Source of the DNA: Gallionella sp.
GTDB lineage: Bacteria > Pseudomonadota > Gammaproteobacteria > Burkholderiales > Gallionellaceae
Reading direction: 5' to 3'
Assembly: GCA_023229845.1 (NCBI GenBank)
Contig: JALNYK010000012.1
Coordinates: forward strand, 21,537-85,536
DNA length: 64,000 bases
This document shows positions 45,285 through 52,278 of the stretch, piece after piece. A program made the translations under genes and the position numbers. Below the pieces are notes generated by a model. It ran no database searches and was not told where the DNA came from. It saw only the letters and a list, made by a program, of their open reading frames with translations. Positions within the stretch are counted from its first letter, which is position 1, and each line of letters begins with the position of its first letter.

Positions 45285-47003
45285 TTATTCTCCTTGAGTC
45301 TTGTAGGTGGATGGGTGTTCTTTTTGGTGGTAATAACCGACATCAAAGCTGCCTTGCTCAATAAGCGGCAAGTTGATCGGATATGGCGTATCTGGTTTGA
45401 GACCACTCATGATGCTGCCGATCAGTTTCTCAAGATTGGTGGCACGCCCAGGTCTTTCCCTGCGAATCTTTGCTAGATGTTTATTGGACAGGTCGATTAA
45501 CAACGGAAAAACTTTCCCCGGAGTGCCAGATGCAGCTCCCCAATATGTATTCCGTATCGTTGCGCGAATGCCAGGGTTGGCTTCTTCCTGCACTCGTTCT
45601 AGAACTGCGAACAATCGGCCTAGCCGGTAGGCGGCATTTGTGCTGTTTTCGTCTAGTGACACTTTGAGTTCCTCTCTTCCAAAATAACGATTGATATATC
45701 CCTTGATGATCGCGGCGCGTGCGTAAGTGACTTCCTGCTCGGCGAGGTTGCGGCGTATCGCACCGGACAGCAGGGTTTTCGGGTAGGGCAGGTTTTCGAT
45801 CACGCTACGCATTACGTCGCCGCCGAGGTTGGGCGGGATGTTTTCCGCCTTGCCCAGCGTGGCCGTGGACACCAACAGGCGGAACAGCGAAAGTGTGTCC
45901 GGTTCGTGCGGTGCATGGGCGATGCTGAGGCCGTCGAAATGGCGGCGGATGTTGACGGCCAGTTCGCCCACCGTTTTGATATGCCAGAAGCGCACGGCAA
46001 TGCGGGCGGCATTGGGGGCGAGTCCCAGCACATAGAAACGGGTGTTATCGTCCTCGAAACTGCCTGCGCCGGTTCGTGGCGCGTTCAGCAACGTGGCGAC
46101 CGCACCTGTTCCGAGATCTGGATTGTCTTTGGAAGGCTCGCCGAAAAAGCCGGGAAACATCTCTTCCATCGGATGCCCCGGCGTTGCGGCCCAGAACACG
46201 GTCGAGGCATCGCCCACCTGGATGCGCTGCTTCGAGCCTTTCGCCAGCAGGTGGTTGAGCGCAGTGGTGTAGGAAAATACGGCGCGTTTGCCTACCGGCG
46301 CATTGGCTCCTTGCGATTTTCCATAAGAGCCGAACGCATCGAGATTGAATGAGACCAAGCTGGCCCCGGAGCTTTGCGCGCCCCACACGCCCTTGACGGA
46401 AGGATGCAGGCGCTCGATCACGTCCGCTTCGCCCGATACCAGGCACAAGGCCGTTGTTTCGTTAGCTTGTGTATCGATGGCAGACAAGGTGTCCACTACA
46501 GCCCGGCGTTCACATACTGGGCAGGCGTCACCCTCCAGCCGGAACGTGAGGTTGGCTCCGCTTTCCAGAATTTCCGTCCACTGAGGATGCTCGAAGACTT
46601 TGGCAAAGTCGCCGCGTTCGAGAAAAGCCAGTGCGGCGCGGATAGCCACATCGTCAGCCTGCGCGAAGCGGGCACGGATGGCTTCGACGAAAGCCAGATG
46701 CTGTTCGCGTGCGCGTTCCGGCTTGCCCTTGTTGTCGATGCCGAACACATAGCCGGGGTTGTCCCACAATAAATTCGCGGCTACACCGGAAGAGCGTTTG
46801 ACGGTTTGCGGCACGAGGAAAGTTTTGGCGACCTTCTTCTTTCCTTCGCCTTCGCGCGTGTCGTCCAGCCCGGCAAACTCGCCTTGTGCCGTCAGCACGA
46901 TGAGGAAGGGAATCGCCTTGTGCTCGAATCCCGGCGGCGCAAGGTCGCTGTCCGGCATGCGGGTCTTGCGTTGGTAATACTCGTTGAGCGCTTGCAAGAT
47001 CAT
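45285..47003 (-). CDS. cas8c: Type I-C large subunit Cas8c (Csd1)
   Basis: The 572-aa protein starts MILQALNEYYQRKTRMPDSD and has the Csd1 pattern: DACPVCERRAVVDTLSAIDT, KGVWGAQSSGASLVSFNLDA, ALNHLLAKGSKQRIQVGDAS, and a C-terminal segment YRLGRLFAVLERVQEEANPG. It recognises the PAM and helps open the target. A start inside the gene would also encode the small Cas11c subunit, as known for type I-C systems; I did not fix its exact start. It overlaps cas5c by 4 nt (ATGA). Confidence 0.95.
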   Translation of the reverse strand: MILQALNEYYQRKTRMPDSDLAPPGFEHKAIPFLIVLTAQGEFAGLDDTREGEGKKKVAKTFLVPQTVKRSSGVAANLLWDNPGYVFGIDNKGKPERAREQHLAFVEAIRARFAQADDVAIRAALAFLERGDFAKVFEHPQWTEILESGANLTFRLEGDACPVCERRAVVDTLSAIDTQANETTALCLVSGEADVIERLHPSVKGVWGAQSSGASLVSFNLDAFGSYGKSQGANAPVGKRAVFSYTTALNHLLAKGSKQRIQVGDASTVFWAATPGHPMEEMFPGFFGEPSKDNPDLGTGAVATLLNAPRTGAGSFEDDNTRFYVLGLAPNAARIAVRFWHIKTVGELAVNIRRHFDGLSIAHAPHEPDTLSLFRLLVSTATLGKAENIPPNLGGDVMRSVIENLPYPKTLLSGAIRRNLAEQEVTYARAAIIKGYINRYFGREELKVSLDENSTNAAYRLGRLFAVLERVQEEANPGIRATIRNTYWGAASGTPGKVFPLLIDLSNKHLAKIRRERPGRATNLEKLIGSIMSGLKPDTPYPINLPLIEQGSFDVGYYHQKEHPSTYKTQGE

Positions 47004-47665
47004 CCTCGTACCTCCTCGCTATTCCACGCCGGGACGCTGAGCACGCCGTTGTCCAGTTGCGCACGGAAGAAGCGCGGCTGCGGATCGGCGGCGTTGGCGT
47101 AGTCCATGTCGTAGAGCATCCAGCCGAGATCGCGCGTTTCAGCGATGGTGGCGGTTTGTGGCTTTGTCGTATCCACTAGTTTGAAGTCGCAGGCAAACTC
47201 GCGGCAGCCGAGGTAGGGCTGGTTCACGCATTGCCCTTTCACGGCGCGGCGCTCGAACATGTCCAGGAATTTGCCAATGGTGTTGTTCTCTCCGGCATTG
47301 GGTAGCAACTCGAAATGCGCATGGATACGATAGGTCACATCGCGCAGAAACAAACCTGCACGTTGTTGGCGCTCGTCCTCAATGTTCAGGCCGAGGTTGC
47401 CCGCCCCCTTGTTCATGGCCTCCTGCGCATTGCGCACCGAAACGACCGCACCGACTTCGTTGCGCCGGATGGTCACCCAGCGTATCGGCTTCAATACCTC
47501 AATCTTCTCGACATGCCAGCGGATGGCCGGTTTCCACAGAATGGACTCGAACACCGCACGGGCGGAAGAGGGCGTCATCACGTCGTAGCTCACCCGCTCG
47601 ACCTTCATCTCCGGTCGGGTGAAGCAGGCGAAATCGCCGGTGATTTCAAGACAGTAAGTTTTCAA
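47000..47665 (-). CDS. cas5c: Type I-C crRNA endonuclease Cas5c (Cas5d)
   Basis: Read from TTG at 47665 the 221-aa protein starts MKTYCLEITGDFACFTRPEM followed by KVERVSYDVMTPSSARAVFE, the usual Cas5c N-terminus. In type I-C it replaces Cas6 in cutting pre-crRNA and binds the 5' handle. The TTG start is chosen for homology; a further in-frame TTG lies 27 nt upstream, and no ATG is available. GGGGG lies 8 nt before it. The start comes one base after the stop of a 41-codon membrane-protein frame. Confidence 0.93.
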   Translation of the reverse strand: MKTYCLEITGDFACFTRPEMKVERVSYDVMTPSSARAVFESILWKPAIRWHVEKIEVLKPIRWVTIRRNEVGAVVSVRNAQEAMNKGAGNLGLNIEDERQQRAGLFLRDVTYRIHAHFELLPNAGENNTIGKFLDMFERRAVKGQCVNQPYLGCREFACDFKLVDTTKPQTATIAETRDLGWMLYDMDYANAADPQPRFFRAQLDNGVLSVPAWNSEEVRG

Positions 47666-47666
47666 A

Positions 47667-47792
47667 TCAATGCCCCCTATAGATAGCGCCAATCAGCGCA
47701 ATTGCTGCCAGCAACCACACCGCCAAAAATCTGAAAGGTGGTAATTGCAACAAAAGCAATCGAACCTCTCGAATTATTCCTTTCCAATCCAT
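47667..47792 (-). CDS. 41-aa single-helix membrane mini-protein upstream of cas5c
   Basis: An ATG at 47792, preceded by GAGGTGG, opens a 41-codon frame starting MDWKGIIREVRLLLLQLPPF, then a hydrophobic helix (FLAVWLLAAIALIGAIY) and a short RGH tail. Its TGA ends one base before the cas5c TTG, so translation is likely coupled. The frame is too short for usual gene calls. An amphipathic N-terminus plus one membrane helix fits small membrane proteins, including some toxins or holin-like peptides, but no family is recognised. It may instead serve only as a leader peptide that opens cas5c for ribosomes. Confidence 0.55.
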   Translation of the reverse strand: MDWKGIIREVRLLLLQLPPFRFLAVWLLAAIALIGAIYRGH

Positions 47793-47937
47793 AACCACCT
47801 CACCAGACGGCTTAAGTTCATGGCGGGCAGTCTATACTTCATAAAAAGGTGTTGCAACTAAAAATACAATCTCTTACTATCTCCATGCGCTGAGCTCAAT
47901 GGTTGGCGAGGGTTGAAACATAAAAAGGTGCAATTTT

Positions 47938-47964
47938 GTAAAAGCCGCCGCAAGGCGGCTTTAC
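47938..47964. terminator. Hairpin after cas3
   Basis: AAAGCCGCC/GGCGGCTTT with a 4-nt loop starts just after the cas3 stop. The T-run is better on the plus strand (ATTTTTT); on the minus strand the stem is followed by TTTTAC only. It may stop or reduce read-through from cas3 into the cas5c transcript. Confidence 0.6.
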
Positions 47965-47969
47965 ATTTT

Positions 47970-50255
47970 TTATCCTGTTAATTCAAAGGCGGAAAGAGTC
48001 ACTCCGTCAGTCAAGAAGCCTAGCTTCTTATCGTATATGCCCGAGGTTTTTTGTATAAATACACCAGAGAAAACCTCCTCAATATCTGCTGAGTTACTTA
48101 GCGCTTTGCATTCGTGCTCGCGTATGTTGACCGTGTAACGTTGTAGCTTGCGCAGAATGCCGCGCCGCTGGTGCGGCTCCATGTTTTGACTGGCTTCGAG
48201 ACTTTCGATCAACTCGGGACTTTCGCCGTAGCGCACGATGACGGCGGTCTGGCCCTCTTCGTCGATCAGGCGGAATTTGTCGGCGGCGGTGCGGAAGTTG
48301 AATTCGCCTTTTCTTGCCTCGGCCTGGTTGTGCATGTCCAGCAGGCTGATGATGCCTTCTTTGTCCAGACTGTTCAGGCTGGCGTAGTAATGTTGGAAGT
48401 AGGCTTCGAAGCGTTCGCGGGTGAGCGGGTCGTCTTGGGTCAGTCGCATGATTTCCTGCCCGCTTTGTTTCGCTTTAAGAAGCAAGCCCGGAGCGGGGTC
48501 TTTCGGCGGCACGAAAACGACGACGCGTCCCATGATATGAGCCCCTTCTGCATCTTTTAGCGCGCCTTCGCGGTTGCAGCGCCCGGCGGCTTGGGCCACT
48601 GCGTCCAGTCCGGCCAGTGCGCGATAGACCACGGGAAAATCCATGTCCACCCCGGCCTCGACCAGTTGCGTGCTGACCACTCGCGTGGGGATGCCGTCTT
48701 TCAGACGCTGCTTGATCTCGGCTATTACTTGGCTTCGGTGTTGGCCGCACATCAGCGCGGAGAGGTGGATGGTGTCTTTTGGCATCAGCGCATGCAGTTC
48801 GCGGCAGTCATTGCGCGAGTTGACAATGCACAGCACGGAATCGTATTGCTGCAATTCGGTGGCGATGGATTCCCAAGTGCTCGACGCATTGAAGTCCCGC
48901 GGCAGTTCGGCTTCGACGCGCTTCAAGTCGACATAAAGCTGACCGGGGTCGTCCATCAGTTCGCGCACTTCCTTGAGCCCGGCGAATTTCGCGCGCGGCG
49001 AGAAGGCGGGCTGCGTCGCGGTGGAGAGCACGAAACTGACCTTGTAGCTTGGGCTTGCCAAGTCCTGCATCACATGCAGGATAGGTGCGAGGAATTCCGG
49101 CGGCAGCAGCTGCGCCTCGTCCAGCACCACTACGCTGTTCACGATGTTGTGCACCTTGCGGCAGCGACTTGTTTTGGCGTCGAACAGTGATTCGAAAAAC
49201 TGCACGTTGGTGGTGACAATGATGGGAGCGTCCCAGTTTTCTGTCGCCAAGCGGGAGCGAGAGTCTTCCTTGTCGGGGTCGAGGTTGCTGTGGTGTTCGA
49301 TGACGTTTGCATCGCCGAATATCTTGCGAAATTCATTCGCAGTCTGTTCGAGGATGCTGGTGTAGGGGATGACGTAGATCACGCGGCTCTTGCTGTGATG
49401 CACGGCATGATTCAATGCAAATGCCATGCTGGAAAGCGTCTTGCCGCCACCGGTCGGCACGGTGAGCGAAAACAGCCCGGAAGGCTGCGTTGCCTTTTCG
49501 CGGCACTGGCGCAGCACCTCGACACGGATGCGGTTGACGGCACTGTCTTTCGAGTTGGCAGTTTTGTCCGCCATGTGCTGGTCGAACGCCGTTTTCAGGT
49601 TCAGCAACGAGGGATAACCGGAGCGCAAATCGCTTTTGCGGCCATCCATGAAGGATTCGGTATCTAGGAAGTCTGCATCCGTCAGACAGGAAAACAGCAT
49701 CCTGATCCACAGCGCCAGCGAACCTTGTGGTGGTGGTGAAGACGGGCGTGGCTGGTCGAGAATGCCGGTTGCCGGAGAGGCATGCAACGCTTCTTGCAAA
49801 TAGCCTTTCTTCCTGCCTTCCTCTACGCGGTTATAAAGCGACGCATTGCCGCCTTCCACGCTGTTCCAGTCGGGCAGGCCGGCATGGTGTCCGGCGATCA
49901 GGTAGGCGAGGATGCGCCCCTGGATGCCCAGCTTGTCGATGGCGTGGATAGCGCCGGTCGTGGAATGATCCACCCGCCCTGGAGCGCCTTCGATGTGGGC
50001 TTCGGCATCGTAGCCGCTGACGGACTTGATGTATTGCTGGAATTTCTCGCGGAACTTTCCGAGGTCGTGCCATAACCCGGACAGCCGAGCCCAATCTTGA
50101 CTGTTGAAGACGGAAGCGAATCTCGCCGCGAGTTCCGAGACGGATTGTGAATGCTCATCCAGAAAATGCTCAACCCATCGCCCATCCGGCAACTGGCGCA
50201 CATGCGCCAATGGACGGGATAATTCGCCAGCGTGTTTGTCGATCACATCCACCAT
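47970..50255 (-). CDS. cas3: CRISPR-associated helicase-nuclease Cas3
   Basis: The 761-aa protein has an N-terminal HD nuclease (LSGLWHDLGKFREKFQQYI, and HSTTGAIHAI, HHAGLPDW) followed by a superfamily 2 helicase: TVPTGGGKTLSSMAFALNHA, NSVVVLDEAQLLPPEFL, SFVLSTATQPAF, and VVSTQLVEAGVDMDFPVVYR. It unwinds and degrades DNA targeted by Cascade. The ATG at 50255 follows GGAAGTGAA and lies inside the HIRAN gene, overlapping it by 13 nt. The helicase and nuclease motifs appear intact. Confidence 0.97.
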   Translation of the reverse strand: MVDVIDKHAGELSRPLAHVRQLPDGRWVEHFLDEHSQSVSELAARFASVFNSQDWARLSGLWHDLGKFREKFQQYIKSVSGYDAEAHIEGAPGRVDHSTTGAIHAIDKLGIQGRILAYLIAGHHAGLPDWNSVEGGNASLYNRVEEGRKKGYLQEALHASPATGILDQPRPSSPPPQGSLALWIRMLFSCLTDADFLDTESFMDGRKSDLRSGYPSLLNLKTAFDQHMADKTANSKDSAVNRIRVEVLRQCREKATQPSGLFSLTVPTGGGKTLSSMAFALNHAVHHSKSRVIYVIPYTSILEQTANEFRKIFGDANVIEHHSNLDPDKEDSRSRLATENWDAPIIVTTNVQFFESLFDAKTSRCRKVHNIVNSVVVLDEAQLLPPEFLAPILHVMQDLASPSYKVSFVLSTATQPAFSPRAKFAGLKEVRELMDDPGQLYVDLKRVEAELPRDFNASSTWESIATELQQYDSVLCIVNSRNDCRELHALMPKDTIHLSALMCGQHRSQVIAEIKQRLKDGIPTRVVSTQLVEAGVDMDFPVVYRALAGLDAVAQAAGRCNREGALKDAEGAHIMGRVVVFVPPKDPAPGLLLKAKQSGQEIMRLTQDDPLTRERFEAYFQHYYASLNSLDKEGIISLLDMHNQAEARKGEFNFRTAADKFRLIDEEGQTAVIVRYGESPELIESLEASQNMEPHQRRGILRKLQRYTVNIREHECKALSNSADIEEVFSGVFIQKTSGIYDKKLGFLTDGVTLSAFELTG

Positions 50256-50638
50256 TTCACTTCCACCATGATTCTGTCCCAAGGGTTGCGACTTTCCGCC
50301 AGCCCTGCGATGACTGCCTCCAGCCGCTCCCCTCTATCTATCAATTGCGAGACGGCGGCATTGTCCTGCCGGGGAATGTAGCCCAGTTTGTGGCCTTGCC
50401 ATTCCACGCGCACGGCGCGGTCGTCGTACTTGTTATCGGCTTCGCGCATCAGTTGCAGCGGTTGGCCGGCCGCGAGTTGCGGCCACAGCGCTTCGCCTTG
50501 GTGGTACTGGAATCCGGCGACAGGCGAGTGCTGCAAGCTTTTCGAGGTGCCAAACCCCGGCTTGGCGTGCGCAAGCGCGGGCAGCGCGAGTCCTCCGATC
50601 AGTGCCGTGATTGATTTCAGGAATGCGCGCCGTGACAT
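50243..50638 (-). CDS. Tat-signal HIRAN-domain protein overlapping cas3
   Basis: The 131-aa protein starts MSRRAFLKSITALIGGLALP with an ALAHA cleavage region, a clear twin-arginine signal. The mature part is a HIRAN domain: SPVAGFQYHQGEALWPQL, LMREADNKYDDRAVRVEWQG, HKLGYIPRQDNAAVSQLID. HIRAN domains in eukaryotic helicases bind DNA ends, so an exported copy is puzzling. AAGGAAAACATC precedes the ATG at 50638. Its last codons (WWM-stop) contain the cas3 start, so it is very probably cotranscribed with and coupled to cas3. The role is unknown. Confidence 0.85.
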   Translation of the reverse strand: MSRRAFLKSITALIGGLALPALAHAKPGFGTSKSLQHSPVAGFQYHQGEALWPQLAAGQPLQLMREADNKYDDRAVRVEWQGHKLGYIPRQDNAAVSQLIDRGERLEAVIAGLAESRNPWDRIMVEVKWWM

Positions 50639-50709
50639 GATGTTTTCCTTTGGTTGATGTCGGTTCCCATTATTCACACCCTCAAGCTCAAATCCTGAGC
50701 TACACCACC

Positions 50710-51681
50710 TCATTTTTCATATCTCCCCAACGCCCCCCTCAACTGCTCCCGCACCATCTCCCGTAGCGATTTCGGCTCGATCACCTCGACTTCCGCCCCA
50801 TGCTTGAGCACATCCATCGCCAGTTCGCGCGGGTCGGAGTAGGGGAGGCATAGCTCATAGCTGCCGTCTTCGAGGATGCGGCCTTGCTGTTGCGGGTGCC
50901 ATTGTTCTTCGGCGACCCAGCGGGCGCGTTCGGGGGTGAAGCGCAGCACGGCGGTGTGTTTGGGTTTGCCGCCGAAGATGCCGTAGCCGGTGGCGAAGTG
51001 GGCATCCAGTTCTTTTTCGGCGATGTCTTTGGCGCGTTTTTCCAATGGCTTCGCTTCGCGCAGTCTGTCCACGGCGAAGCTGCGCAAGCCGTTCTTCTGG
51101 TGGCACCAGGCGTCGAGATACCAGTTATCGCGGTAATGGGTGAGGCGTTGCGGGGAGATTTCGCGCTGCGATTCCTCGTCGTTGCTGCGCCCGTGGTAGT
51201 GGATGGCGAGTCGCTGGCGTTGCAGCAGCGCGCCCGCGACGGTCTGGAAGTGTGCGCCGGAGGTGTCGCGCCCGGCCATGCGCAGGATGCGCACGCGTTT
51301 GGCGATTTCGCCGCCGTCGTGTTGTCCGGCGGCGAGCAGTTTTTCGACGCATTCTTTGATCGGTTTGAGGTGGGTGTCGAGCAGGCCGGGTTGCAGTTGT
51401 GCCAGCAGTTGCTGGGTGGCGAGCAGTGCGTGGAGTTCGGCGGCGTTGAACCAGACGCCGGGGAGTTCGAAAGCTTGTCTGTCCCGCGTGTCGTAGTAAT
51501 AGCCGTTGCGCTCGCGGTCGTATTCGATAGGCGCGTTGAAGTACAGCTTCATTTTCTCGATGACGCGCTTGACGGTGGCGCGCGAGCATTCGAGCTCTTG
51601 CTCCAGCGTGGCGCGCGAGACCGGGTGGCGGCGCGAGGAAACGGCCTGGTGCAGCTTGTAGATGCGTTGCAGGATGTCCAT
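50710..51681 (-). CDS. WYL-domain transcriptional regulator
   Basis: The 323-aa protein has an N-terminal winged helix (MDILQRIYKLHQAVSSRRHP, EQELECSRATVKRVIEKM) and a WYL domain with ISPQRLTHYRDNWYLDAWCH, then a C-terminal WCX-like part. WYL proteins bind ligands, often nucleic-acid-derived, and one (Sll7009) represses a CRISPR locus in Synechocystis. Here it lies 71 nt upstream of the HIRAN-cas3 genes in the same direction, which makes it the likely regulator of the system. The start at 51681 is chosen for the helix-turn-helix; the open frame upstream passes through a palindromic repeat. Confidence 0.9.
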   Translation of the reverse strand: MDILQRIYKLHQAVSSRRHPVSRATLEQELECSRATVKRVIEKMKLYFNAPIEYDRERNGYYYDTRDRQAFELPGVWFNAAELHALLATQQLLAQLQPGLLDTHLKPIKECVEKLLAAGQHDGGEIAKRVRILRMAGRDTSGAHFQTVAGALLQRQRLAIHYHGRSNDEESQREISPQRLTHYRDNWYLDAWCHQKNGLRSFAVDRLREAKPLEKRAKDIAEKELDAHFATGYGIFGGKPKHTAVLRFTPERARWVAEEQWHPQQQGRILEDGSYELCLPYSDPRELAMDVLKHGAEVEVIEPKSLREMVREQLRGALGRYEK

Positions 51682-52278
51682 GGCTATGGATGTCCCGATG
51701 GGCGATGGCCGCGCACGCAAGCGATGGTGTGTCCGCGACGGACGGAATGGCTGGAGGCCGGCAATTGTTATCCCCTTAAATAACATCCGCATGTGCGGAA
51801 AGGCACCCTCTCCCCAACCCTCTCCCGCAAGCGGGAGAGGGGGCTGATGAGCGGGATGTTTGCGCCAGCCTCCAGGTCTGATTATCCGCCGTGCTCTCAC
51901 CGTGCTTTGCGGTGCGGTTGTATTGCGGCGGTTGCGCAAGAGGGCGCACTGTATGAGTTGGTGCCGGGGCTGTCAATCCGGCTGGTCTGGTGCAATCAAA
52001 CCTGCTCTTGCATCGAGTCTGCGTTTCAATATCCAGTGTCAGTAATGCCTGATAAACTCGCGGCCAAATCAATCAGGGCTCCAGTGCATGGAGATGACGC
52101 AGCGTTGTATTAATCGATGCGGTTCGTCTCGCGGCACGATCAATACCACGGACATGAAACGTATCGACAATTACAAGGCGGATATCGCTTTGCGCTATGC
52201 GGGCTGCGACGCCGGTATGACGCAGGAAAGTAGGGGCTTCCCCGTACATGAATTTTTGCGCCTTTCCGCAAGTCGGCA
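51682..52278. other. 597-bp gap between WYL and OGT genes, with one palindromic repeat
   Basis: This divergent gap holds a CCCTCTCC-type repeat at 51806-51843 (ACCCTCTCCCCAACCCTCTC then CCGCAAGCGGGAGAGG). I see no convincing gene; short open frames here lack ribosome sites and have no recognisable composition. Promoters for the WYL gene (minus) and the OGT gene (plus) must lie here, but I cannot place them with confidence. Confidence 0.6.
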
